A program made the translations under genes and the position numbers. The notes under the pieces are model-generated. The model saw only the letters and a program-made list of their open reading frames with translations, was not told the origin of the DNA and did no database searches. Below, one piece after another: positions 21,319 through 32,510 of a DNA stretch of 64,000 bases. How positions within the stretch are numbered: the first letter of the stretch is position 1; the number at the start of each line of letters is the position of its first letter. Location of the stretch: NCBI GenBank assembly GCA_000469685.2, contig LS997566.1, forward strand, positions 4,378,804 to 4,442,803, written 5' to 3'. The DNA comes from Haemonchus contortus. Lineage: Eukaryota; Nematoda; Chromadorea; Rhabditida; Trichostrongylidae.

Positions 21319-24145
21319 GTTCTACTTTTGCATTTTCTATCAGATGGAATCGTTTTACAGGTGTAGTCAGCTTCGATGTACGTAAACGACACCACATTGC
21401 ACTACATCACCCTCTGTTAGAGCACGAATTACAAATTTGATAAGTCAGTCCAAATGCCCGGGAAGTTTGGAGGGGAGGAAACCATCAACACGTTAAAAAC
21501 GCGCAGAATGTTTATCGCTCACAGATGAAAAAGCTCGTCACAGTCACGCTTATCGTTGCTCGCTACAGTAAGCTGCGTGAGCTGTCGTTGTACTAATCAG
21601 CATATTCCTAGTGGACTGATGTATTTCTTCGTCTTTTCAAAAATGATGATAATACTGTGAAAGTTATTGGCTGAAGGAAACCTCTCTTTTTGTTCATTTC
21701 TTTCATGATCACGTTTGACGGTCCGGTGCTAATTTTATGACCTGGGAGACTGCAACAGCCCTAGTTCACTGGCTTCACGAAGTCGCAGTCGCATAATGTA
21801 CGGGGCCCATCTAGTCTTCTAAATTTCGGTGAGATTTCGGTGAGTGGGGTTGCATCCCCGGTTTTCATTCCGTGACAGAGCTTGGATTCTAGAGTTCCTT
21901 TGTGTTATGCGGAAATTTTCAAAATACCTTCATGCTTAATCTGCTCGCACAGATTGCAGTTCATAATCACGTAAACTTGAGCAAGAGGTAAAACACAACA
22001 GAAGAAATGATGCGATGATTTACCTCCAATATTGCAAGCCTCCCATGCCGCTAGCATCCTTCCGCTCTGCTACAAAGCTCGGCATTTCGACTTGATTTCC
22101 CGATTACCCACATTAAATTGAGGTATCAGGGGTAATCTACATTTCCGCTCCATGAACCAACCGTTTTACACGAACATCACATTGTGCAAGTCGATCTTTC
22201 CACAATTCGTGGAGCATTAGTACTGCTTGCTTCACAGGTGACGCCATAAATATCTATTATGACGTGAGCATGATGCAAAGGTTGGTTGCCAGCCGATGAG
22301 ACACTTCAGAGAACAATGATAGATGACTCCTCCAATTTGTATATCTATCGGTTATTCTCTCCTATTCGAAGACCTGCTTGGGACGATGAGCTTGTGGTCG
22401 TGACGCAGCAAAGTTCACAAAGCATCTCTACATGAAACATCCGATTACCTAGTGCTCATAGGATCCCCTTGTTCCAGGAAGGGATTGAAGGAAGTGGTAC
22501 GCCCTGCAGTTTATCCCTTTTGCAACACCTCAGTGGAACTCGTGTTCGTGTGCGTGAAACGAACGTGTAGAACACTGTCCAGACTGCTTCTCGTAGCTCT
22601 TCATCCCATGTTCTGCAATCCTTTAATGACGACCCGTATGAGAGGTGCTAGGCGGAAGAAGTTCGAGCTATAGTGATGAGTATTGTCCACGTTCCTTTTA
22701 CCAATTAGCAGCCAAGATCCAAGAGGAGGGTACTCATGGATTGGGTTCTTTTATTCCGGTCGGCAAAGTAGGAAGATAATAGCGAAGCCCTTGATGGCCC
22801 GAGCGAACAACTCTTCAGAGAGTCGTTGAGAAGAAATCAAGTTGTTTCCAGTATCAGCTTCGTAGATCCGGCGTCCAACAGTAGCTAATTAAGAATTGAA
22901 AAAGATATCGTGCGCAGAGGAAAAAAGCTCCCAATCTTAAGCTCTGGAATGACGATCTCACATCAGTATGTTCACATTAGTATTATTTTCCAATGTATTT
23001 CTCGGCCTTCATCTTCTGATGGTTCGCTTCAGGTTGCTAAGACCCATCCCAAAAAATCATTTCTTCTTCGAATGTGTGCAGAAACTTTGTTACCTTAATC
23101 ATAACTATCCGAGATCCCCATGGTAAACGTACATTTTAAAGGTTGCCAGAATATTCTCGCATAGTACTTTCTTCCTGATCATCGCCAATGGCTTTTGCAG
23201 GTCTCCGTTAACGCTCTTATGATAGCATTATCCAGTAACATTTCCCTATTGCATAATCTGTTGCGCAGTCTCGATGTAATGCTCGAAAATGTGTAACTAG
23301 ACTACTTAATCAGGCGCGTAGCTATGAAGAGCTTCATTGGATTCGAACTAGAAAGAATCTATTACTGAGATGTGATGTGCGCTAATTTAAGGATCACAAC
23401 TGAAGAAAAATGTTCGACGCTGAGTAGCGATGACGTTCACATCCCCGTCATGGGTGAGTTCTGCTTCTCTTAACTGAAAAAAGCAACGTAAGAGTCGTAA
23501 GATCTCCACGAAATGTCAAAAACAGCGCGCGATTTAAGGTAGCGTCTTCATTTTAGAGGTTGGATGATAGTGAGGAGATTCCCGTGGGAAGGTAAACTCA
23601 GCAAGATGTCATTCTCAAAGAAGAATAGCGTTCGCGGCTGCCGCTGGGAAGAGAGCTTGCTACTTTCAAGAGGAGGGAATTGGCGAAAGTGACAATAAGT
23701 CGTACGATGCGGAGACGAAGAAATCAGAACTCACTTGATGACGCCGGAGTTGTATATACACACCGATACAAAAAACAGCATGCAAAATAGCAGAAGAATT
23801 TATGTCAACACTAGATAAAAACATGTCAGTACCATCTGTACATTTTAAGGTGGTCTACATAGTAAAATTGCCACGAGACGATGAGTACTGGAAATGGAGG
23901 CTCGCCGAGCAGAAGATTAAAGGGCGCTTTATACGAAAAACATCAGAAGTTGATGACGAAATGCCATGATTATACTACGACTCAGGAAATCTTGTCGGGA
24001 CCAACTGTTACTAGCCGTTCAACTCAGTACCCACATCAAACAGCAGTGGTCCTGAGAATTCAAATTTCCCTCTTATTAGCAAGCGTCGTTGCACGTTCGG
24101 GTAAGGTGAGATCGGCTCACTGTTTGGGAATAAATGTATAACTCT
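21319..24145. other. no gene seen
   Basis: The first 700 bases continue the gamma block, alignable to 63782-64000 until the window end. Beyond that there is no recognisable repeat or coding exon. An insulin A-chain exon was sought here without success. Confidence 0.5.
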
Positions 24146-24149
24146 GGAT

Positions 24150-24365
24150 CCAGCAAGACGACGCACGGGGATTGAGCCTTTTGACACGACTGCTCTGCTG
24201 TATTCATCGTGCTGGTCGTGTGCAAAGCGAGTGGGGTTCACGGGTTCGCCTAGGCCAACCAAGCCTTCCATCCCAACGAGTAGGTCAATTAGTACGAGAC
24301 CCGTTTGGTAGAATAAGAGCACAGGTTTGTCCATCGGCCGGCCGCCGCAAGTACTGTGAAGGCTA
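24150..24365 (+). mobile_element. tRNA-derived SINE
   Basis: The body reads GTTCGCCTAGGCCAACCAAG, then a TCAATTAGTACGAGACCCG segment and a GAATAAGAGCAC segment. This is the same order as the minus-strand copy at 52108-52312. The tRNA-like head is diverged. Confidence 0.6.
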
Positions 24366-24679
24366 AATACGCATAGAAAATGCTTCTACCTATGCCGCAC
24401 TTACCTTAGAGAGCAGAACTACGAAGCAGGAATTATGTATCAAAGAATTATGAAGCCCAAGCACTAAGAAATCATAAGCTAAATGCAAAAAACTTCTGTT
24501 TGCATACGTAATGAAAAATCGATACGGCGCATATAGGTTCCCATACACCCCAGCTGGCCATCTGTCTACCATAATTGGATTGATTCGCATTGAATGAGCT
24601 CAGCATACAAGCAGTTTATAGAGATCACTCCATTGTACTTCTTCGTGTGCCTTCGAAACATCAAATGCATTTGTGCGCG
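24366..24679. other. no feature seen
   Basis: About 310 bases without a recognisable gene or repeat. Confidence 0.4.
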
Positions 24680-24691
24680 CTCATTGTCGAC

Positions 24692-24948
24692 GGATATGTG
24701 GCATTACATGCGCCCGAGGATGCGCGCTTCAAATTGCGCGGCTAAGTTCGTAACGATTTGAACGACTTTAGCGCCTATCATTGGGGCCCAATTTGAAAGA
24801 AGAGTAGATAAGAAGGATCATCTGCCCCTACTGAACTACTCTACTTTGAGTTTGGGCCCCAAAGATTGACGGCAGAGTTGTAAAAATCGTCACGAACTTC
24901 GATGGGCGATTTGCCGCGCGCGCCCTCGGACGCACGTAGTGCCCGTCC
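24692..24948. mobile_element. foldback MITE with long inverted arms and 12-bp flanking direct repeat
   Basis: The two halves are inverted copies about 100 bp long (blocks TGCG.CCGAGG, AAGTTCGTAACGATTT and GGGGCCCAA appear in both). CTCATTGTCGAC flanks both sides (24680-24691 and 24949-24960). A duplication of 9-12 bp would suit a Mutator-like element, which is inference. A second copy is at 53295-53541. Confidence 0.75.
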
Positions 24949-25215
24949 CTCATTGTCGACACCTGTTACCGTACTTTGCACCTTTCCGTGCATTACGTTG
25001 CCTAGCGTGTAATCATATGACAGATGACAAGCCCACAACTGGCCCGCAAACAGAAATGACGTCATCAACCTTCGTGAAGAAAATAAAACTGCTGCCTGAA
25101 TGTTTGCTTAGGAAGTGGTCAACATTACTGTAGAACTCTGTGTGGTTGCCGAACGTCCCGACTTCAGGGGGACTTGGCTCCGAAGCCAACGTTGCAGGGC
25201 TACTTACTTAAAGAC

Positions 25216-25735
25216 ACCGTTAGCAATAAATTTAGGGTACCCTTTTTTGACGGTAGTTGATAGAATTACTCTAGAATAAAGCGATAACAACGAAAAAAGC
25301 GCAAAAACGATGAACAAAAAGAATTACAAAGGGTCAAAGAAAGAGCTGGAAAGGGGGTTGGACGAGTTTCACATTGAAATAACGGCGGTTAGAGAGTGTT
25401 CGGGCGAGTGCACGAAGGCGACGCAATAGCAGACATTACATTGCGTCTTTGGCAATTTGCCAACCAGACTATCGACTTTTCACCAACTTCGCTCCAATGC
25501 GAATGTGGTGAACGGCAATTAGATTTCGTAGTCAGCCTAGCGAGGGGCGGAGGGCGACTGTGGATAACTCTTCGGCCCCTTATTGTGTGCCCTATCCAGC
25601 CGTTTTCCAACCTCATTCCTGCACAAATGGTATCATAGCGGGCGTCGAATTCAAACCATGTGCAAATCTCCGAAACCATTTTTTCGTGAACAGTGCCTTT
25701 AAGAATTGAAGTCAAAGCTCTTGTCAACTCTTTCT
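25216..25735 (-). repeat. degenerate dispersed repeat (GTGAAC...GTGCC family)
   Basis: It carries GTGAACAGTGCCTTTAAG near 25688 and TTTAGGGTACCC near 25230, which recur with variation around 3022-4110, 32100-32510 and 45121-45930. It is non-coding and its edges are approximate. Confidence 0.4.
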
Positions 25736-25999
25736 TGGTACCATTCCGCTCATACGACCCCCATTCAGAATGAGGTATGGATTGAATGATCATTGCAATG
25801 GCCTCAATGGCCGTTTACGAATCGGCCCGGATCCAGTAAATCCTCCTATGTACTCTGCCGGCCAAACAGGTTACGGTTTAATCAGCATGGTGGAATATTT
25901 CGGTTGTGGCTAAGCGTGAGGCTCCTCAAATTCGGTTTTCTGACCACTGGTATTGCCGCTTGGCACTACCTCACTGCAGTTCACGCGCCGTTCGTGGCA

Positions 26000-26280
26000 T
26001 CCATCATTCCATACTGTATTTCCAAGATTGCTTTCATAATTCGACGACCGTCCGTCGCGTGCGCACCGCGACCGCGATTCTAGAAAGGCGTTGAGAACGC
26101 CGAATACCGATCGATACCGCAAGACAGGGAGATGACTAATTTCATCGTCCCGCCTTGCGGTATCGATCAGTATCAGACGCTGTGAACACCTTTCTAGAAC
26201 CGCCGTCGCGATACGAACGCGACGGACGGACGGACGTCGAAGACCAAAAGCAGCCAATGGGATGGATTGCGGTGATCGGG
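26000..26280. repeat. large imperfect palindrome
   Basis: The arms fold back around a loop of about 5 bases near 26137. Matching blocks are CCGTCCGTCGCG, TTCTAGAAAGG and GATCGATACCGCAAG. The arms reach about 120-140 bp. It is probably a MITE. No flanking duplication was identified. Confidence 0.7.
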
Positions 26281-27670
26281 GACTCCGTTGATAAAAAGCC
26301 GCCTACACTAGATTCCGAAATTTCGTCCACGACACTGCCCAGACTTGTTTAGGAGAATAAATGCCATAATTTATACATCAACTGGTCAAGCAAAAATTAC
26401 ACAGTTAAATAGGTGAACCCTTCCTGAAGCGGGCTGATAAAGGGAAAGAAGTTCATCCTTGACAAATTTGGGTGGTACTCAATCTCTGCTCCAAATACAT
26501 TTCGTTCAATGGTATCAAACCTCATAATTAGGGATCCAAGAATAGGTCTATCTGGCTAAAGTTGTAATTACAGCAGTAACAGAGGACTTTTCTACCTTCA
26601 GCAGTAGTAGATACAAATAATCATCATCAGTAAAGGCGAATTTCCATATTCCTTTCTACCAAAAGTATCGGTTACAGATGTGGCCCACAGATGCTGTTCT
26701 GAGAAGTGCTCGATTGCATTCATGCAATCAGTTTGCTGTGCTTTGAACTTTGGTCCTTCGTACCATCAACAGAAACGCACGTTCAATTCTAAGGATATCT
26801 TCGAGACTCAGTAACAGGAGGAAGAGCTCCAACGGACGATCGTCTATACCATTTCCTCATTCTGTTCATGATATCTTACCGCTCGCACGAGCTAACACTA
26901 GCATCATCAGCCAAACCATCGCCCAAGACACTCCTTGTCTGGGCTACTCTCTGAGCACTGTGAAGCTTTACCCGTCAAATACTCACAACTATCAAGAATC
27001 ATAGCATCTAATCTCACCCCCCTAATTCGCACTTCGTTGTATGTGTATGTGTATGTGCATGTGTATGTGAGTCACTTGTATTTATTTGTAGAAATAGAAT
27101 AAAGATCAAGTAGTTAGAGTTGTATTGACAAGTTGTTTACATGGTTTTCCACACCAGTTGGTAAGCTTCAGTCAGTTCCGTAAATATTGCAACGAATTTC
27201 ATTTTTCCATTCTATCTCATGAATTTAGCCATCAGTTTCGTAATTGTGTACCCCATTTCGTAACTTTACATTGTACATGCATTTATGTAAACCACGACAA
27301 ATATGCGTACTGTCTTTCACTCATAGAACTCATTATTTACAATTAGGTCGCTGAGACGCATATCTCCTACATAGACCAAGTTGGCTCCAGCGTTGCCATC
27401 CGCGTCAGACGAATCTGATCGCTATTAGGAAGCTGGGGCTTGGAACGAGAAACATCTTTGTCAGGTGTGCCAGGTTCAGTCAGAAGTGATCCCCGTGCGT
27501 CGACTGTGATCGTGTGTGCGTTGATCAGGCGCTTTCTTCAAGGAACGTTTTTGTCGATTTCTTCATGAGCTTCTCTCGATTTTCGAGGAGCACGCATCGG
27601 AAACGCTGGGAAGTGAGGGCTTTGATTGATAATGGCGCCTTGCTGCTGCTTCTACCGCCCTATTCATTTT
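26281..27670. other. no confident gene; TG-rich microsatellite and poly(A) signal
   Basis: A (TGTATG)n-like run lies at 27038-27068 and an AATAAA at about 27100. An open frame at 26750-27004 precedes them and could be the 3' end of a gene, but I recognise nothing in it. Confidence 0.3.
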
Positions 27671-27675
27671 TGGAT

Positions 27676-28490
27676 CCCATAGATAATATGCTCTCGATGC
27701 TCGCCAGCGAAGACAAAAGCGAGCTCGAGTCACAGGCGCAGACCTGGTCCGACCGTCTGGCTAGGTTCGGGCTCAGGTTAAACGTCAAAAAGACTGAGTA
27801 CTTGACCACTGATTCGAGCGAGCCAGGCTCTATTAAGATCAGTGGCACTGAGCTCACACGGACAACAACCTTCAAGTACCTTGGATCGGCACTTGCGTCT
27901 GACGGAAGCCTGGGTTTTGAAACGAATTCTCGCGTGAATGCAGCGTGGTTGAAGTGGCGCTCAATGACTGGCGTACTCTGCGATAAGAACATCCCTGAGC
28001 GACTCAAATCAAAAATCTACAGAACCGTCATCCGCCCCGTCGCGATTTACGGCGCCGAGTGCTGGCCTACGACCAAAGAAGTAGAAGCTCGTCTCAGTGG
28101 GATGGAGACCAAGATGCTGCGCTGGACAGCCGGAGTAACACGACTAGATCGCATAAGTAATGACGCCATCAGGAAGCGATTCGGTGTAGCGCCCATTGTC
28201 GATAAAATGCGCGAAGCCCGACTCCGTTGGTATGGCCACGTTCTCCGCGCGGACGAAGGCAGTGTTCGTAAGATCGGTCTCATCCTAGACGTGTCCGGAA
28301 GACGGCCTAGAGGGCGCCAAAAGCAGCGATGGCTCGATACGTTGCACGAAGACCTCAAAACGGTTAACATCCACCCCGATCAAGCGTTTAATCGGGAGAA
28401 GTGGCGTCAACATATCAGAAAAGCGGACCCCGCCTACATGCGGGACAGGTGCTGAAGAATAAGAAGAAGAAGAAGATAATATGCTCTCAA
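27676..28490 (+). mobile_element. RTE-type LINE, 5'-truncated 3' end
   Basis: About 260 residues are open from 27676 to a stop at 28455. They match the C-terminal part of RTE-clade reverse transcriptase: FGLRLNVKKTEY, FKYLGS, VNAAWLKWR, YGAECWP, MLRW..GVTRLD, ARLRWYGHVLR, SGRRPRGRQKQRW and a final ADPAYMRD. The polymerase core (YADD) is missing. The element ends in an AAG repeat (28461-28476), typical of RTE tails. No stop codon interrupts it, so it is younger than the copy at 30684. Confidence 0.9.
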
Positions 28491-28752
28491 GGTGGAAGGG
28501 ATATGTACTATGTGAGCCTACAGAATCCGACGATTGTTAAGCGCTGTTCAGGAACATGCTGGGCTACATTGCGCTCGCTTCGCTCAAGAGCCGATCATTA
28601 GCTAATAAGGCTAGCGCTACTGTTACTTTAGTGTGAGTTCATGAAATTCTTTTCCTAAAGACAGTTGTTGAATTTGTACGTGAAATGTGCGAAAAGAATA
28701 AAAAGTAAAACAAAAAATGAATATGGACATAAATTGAAATATAAAAGCTTTA

Positions 28753-29186
28753 CTAATTGGAAGGAAAAAGCTTTTTCATAGCAAGGAGCTTGTAAAGTGC
28801 AAACATGGAAGTGGTGAGTGCCACATTTGATTTGAGAGGTTTAGATGTTATACCGGTATGGCGAATAAAACTGTAACGGATAATGTTGTTTTTCGGCGTT
28901 GCATATAAAATTTTCTCAAGCCCATCCCTGTTCGTAGATTTTGACTTTGCATAAAATTCGGAAACATCGGTCTTAGCAATACCCGTCAGCAACCTTACAC
29001 CATACATGCATCATAAACCTTTATACGAGAACACAAACAATGCAACTGTAAAATTTTATTCTTTGAATTCAGTCGAGGCACTTGCACGTAAGTAGCATCA
29101 CCGGACCTAATAACAAGTTTTCGCACCGAATAATCTCGCATTTTCTCACTTAAGTGGATATCCTTTATCTTATGTGGGCAGAACAC
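28753..29186 (-). other. possible broken gene, unrecognised
   Basis: Two successive minus-strand open segments (29186-28995 and 29007-28753) have protein-like composition, for example SVRKLVIRSGDATYVQVPRL and GLEKILYATPKNNIIRYSF. They are offset and share no clean intron. I recognise no family. Confidence 0.25.
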
Positions 29187-29840
29187 AGACGTACTGCATT
29201 CATGGGAAGTATATACGTTTTGTAAGCTCTATTGAACTAAAGAAATTGAATGCAACATTTATAAAAATTATCGCAATGCTCACGAGCTCACAAAGGGGTA
29301 CACAACATGAAACAGACTGCAAAATCTACGAAAAGTGTTAAAACAGCGAAATCGTTTACAGTAATTGATTGACTGCAACGCTCATTATTTGAGGTGGAAA
29401 TCCCCGTGAGGCTTCACGAGAACACTGTCAACAAAGTGCACATGTAAGCAACAGCGGACGGCGAGCCGAGCGTCAACAACGGGGTGGATTTTGTGGTGCG
29501 ATTGATTTTCTGGTGCAGTACACGGCCACAGCAAGCCATTGTGTAAGCGATGCATTCACTCGAATGCCTGTACATCTTTGCATATAAACCAAACGCAGGA
29601 CTACGTCTAGGAGGGGGATCAGTGCTTAAAAGCGTTATTGGATCAATCTCCCGACATCACTCCAATATTGGATACAAGATTAGTGACCAAATTGAAATCG
29701 CCGCTGAGAGAGTATTATGTTGATAGACGTGTTATCAAATGTTTTTCGAAACTGTTGTCTTAGGATTGTGAAAGAAGTTCTCTGAACGGAGTTATGGAGG
29801 CATTCCAAGATGGGCACGTAAAATGAGAGGTACAGGTATA

Positions 29841-30070
29841 TTAGGCTGATGCATAAGTTCTTTTACCCTCCTCTTTTTAGATATTTCAATAGCGAACCAG
29901 CTGAAGATTAGAGGTATGCACCATCACCATCCACTGCTCCACGAAACCCTCAGGCACCTTTTCGAATTCATCCTCTCAGAAGTACTTCGCTGGAAATGGA
30001 GAAGTTGTCGATTGCCTTCCTGTCATCCTTCTCTTTCACGAAAGTGCGAAAGGCATTATGACTTCAAATG
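29841..30070 (-). mobile_element. mariner-like terminus, fragment
   Basis: TTAGGCTGATGCATAAGTTC preceded by TA resembles mariner terminal repeats. The following minus-strand sequence may hold a broken transposase C terminus. The other end was not found. Confidence 0.35.
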
Positions 30071-30683
30071 CAGGGTGCGCGAGTGATAGCTAGTGTGATG
30101 GAAGAGTATCATGCACACTTCACGCACACGTCATAGCAAAATACCAACATCCATGGAAGCGGAATACGGAGGGATCAAACGCATCAACCTACTATGCAGT
30201 ACTACAGAGCAAGCATCACTGCTTAGAGGTGGATGCAGCGTTTACGCAATGAGATGACATATATACGAAAGAAACTTATCTCGAGATAACGACTGATTTT
30301 GAATGAAATTCAATCATATAGGGCACTGTGTTTTTATGATACCTGTTAAAGACGTCATTGCATGGATGTTAAGACGGCTTTCAAATCTTCAGTTGACATC
30401 ACGGATTCGATAATCCAATCTTCTTGTCCTTATTACACAATATGGGCACATTCTAGAACATGGCCCTAATCTGCACAATTAGTCTCAATGATACTGAAAG
30501 AAATGCAAATTTGCAACTCCTTAAGAGCCGCTTGCCACAAAAATGAACCAGAGAATTCGGGCAGAAAATCGTTAAAAATAATCTGTTAAAACTGGAAATT
30601 TACTAACTGGTACGAGTAGAAGTGATGAATTTCATATCAATAAACAAGCTCTGCTTCTAGACGACTTTCACAGAGGAGAAGTA

Positions 30684-32060
30684 CTACCGTTCCCATCTCC
30701 AAGCAGAAACGGGACGCGATGGAGTGTTCCAACTATCAGGGGATCAGGTTGACTGCTCTCGCGACGAAAGTGTACAAGCGGCTGATCGACTCAAGATTGA
30801 GAGAATTGGCTCCAATCTCGCAGGAGCAGTTCGGGTTCATGCCTGAAAGGTCTACAACGGATGCCATCTTCATAGCTAGGCAAGTTATGGAGAAGTATCG
30901 AGAAAAGCGTAGACCCTGCTACCTAGCATCCCTCAATCTGGAATAGGCATTCGACCGTTTCCCGCGACAAGTCCTCTCGAGTGCGCTCCGGAAACGAAAA
31001 GTTCCAAAACATCTGATCTCTCTGGTGAAAGACATGTACAATGGCTTCGCCACAGCAACACGCACCCCATACGGCCAAACCGGAGCAACGGATGTCACGT
31101 TTGGAGTACGCCAGGAATCAGCTCTGAGTCCGTTCCTCTTCCTGCTCACGATGGACGTCATCACAGAAGGACTCATGGACGGTCCGCTTAAGACCATCAT
31201 GTACGCTGATGATCGCTCTGATAGCGGAGGGAAAAGCTCCAGAAATGGCTCAGGGTGTTGACGGAGAATGGACTCCTTATGAACGTGAAGAAGAGTAAGT
31301 TTCTCAGCTCCAAGAAAGGCACGGAGCCAATCGTCGACGGTCGCGGAGAAGCCATCGAAAAAGTCCAGGCCCTCCGCTACCTGGGGAGTGATCTAGCCGC
31401 TGATGGTAGCGTGGACCAGGCCTTTGAAATCCGAATAAATGCGGCATGGATGGATTGTGCGTGTGTATGTGTGCTGTATCTGTGATGTGTTCATGTATGT
31501 GTGTAAGGTGTATGCGTGTGATGGTTGTATTTGTAGTGTTTTTGTGTATTTGTGTGGCTGTGTGTATGTGTGGTGTGCGTATGTGTGATGTGTTCATGTA
31601 TGTATGTGCAACGTGTATGTGTGCTGTTTGCATGTGTAGTGTGTATTTAGGTGATTGTGTGAGTGTGTGTATATGCGATGAGATTTTGTGTGTATATGTA
31701 CGTGTGTGTAAGTGTGTGTATGTGTGGTGGTTGTATGTTTAGTGCGTTTGCGTATTTGTGGGATTGTGTGTATGTGTGGTGTATGTAAGTGCGATGTTTT
31801 CATATAAGTCTGTATCGTGTGAGTGTTGTTGTTGTATGTGTAGTAAGTTGATAAGGGAGACAATGGAGTTCGAGGCTCAAGGTAAGCGATGGCGAGGAGC
31901 CCCAAAAAAGAGATGGCGGGACGCGATTGAGAAGGACCTCGCCGAAGTCAAGGTGACGGCAGAAGTCCGTAGATAGAATGAAATGGAGACGGCTGACACG
32001 AATAGCGGACCCTGCGATGGTGTGGAATTAACGCTAGGGAGAAGAAGTAGAAGAAGCAAG
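30684..32060 (+). pseudogene. RTE-type LINE, broken, with internal TG-rich expansion
   Basis: Reverse-transcriptase motifs appear in order: VPISKQKRDAMECSNYQGIRL (N-terminal part), QFGFMPERSTTDAIF, a stop in the LDLEKAFDRVPR-type motif at about 30944, GVRQESALSPFLF, MYADD at about 31200 followed by a frameshift, LLMNVKKSKF, LRYLGSDLAADGS and NAAWMD. A 390-bp TG-rich tract then interrupts, after which KRWRGAPKKRWRDAIEKDL resumes at about 31880 and a GAAGAAGTAGAAGAAG tail closes it at 32037-32055. It is dead. Confidence 0.9.
31456..31850. repeat. degenerate TG/TGTA-rich tract inside the LINE
   Basis: About 395 bp of impure TGTGTATG units sit between two LINE segments that are contiguous in related copies. 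The tract gives spurious open frames on both strands. Confidence 0.85.
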
Positions 32061-32099
32061 CTCTGATTCTACTCACTACTGTTACCCTCGAAGGTAGAG

Positions 32100-32510
32100 A
32101 TCACGATAAGTGGTACCCGAGATTTCTTCTAGGCTGAACATGTGACCCCAGAGGGTACGAGGTAGGTAGGGTGGAAAAAGAGCTCCAAAACACACCCACC
32201 CGACGGCGGGCGAGTTCTCGCGGCGTTAAGAGCCTGTAGAGATTGCAGCATTCGCATCGAGAAGTTGCACCTAGGCAGCCTACTCTAGTCAACCGTAAGT
32301 AATGGCTTGACTCGTTCGAATCCAACTTTTTTAGTCACATCCTTGTCCAACTCTTTATTCTACTACTTTTTGAAACCCTAAGTTTTTCTAGACCCGCTAA
32401 TTTCCGCGTTTACTTTGCCACTTTTGCGCTCTGCCGTTCTAGACTACCGATTCTATTATTCGACTGAAAGTAGGTACCCCCCAAAATAAAAATGAACTGT
32501 ACCTTGAAGC
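32100..32510. repeat. degenerate dispersed repeat
   Basis: It shares the ATGAACTGTACCTTGAAG-type end (32490-32507) and its general layout with 3022-4110 and 45121-45930. It is non-coding. Confidence 0.4.

Noticed and set aside
24180..24240. LLCCIHRAG stretch as a possible insulin A chain for the peptide at 21205
   Set aside because: The CCx3C spacing is not met and the segment lies in a SINE.
31304..31905. Histidine/threonine-rich and valine/cysteine-rich frames on both strands
   Set aside because: They are translations of the TG-rich tract and flanking LINE sequence.
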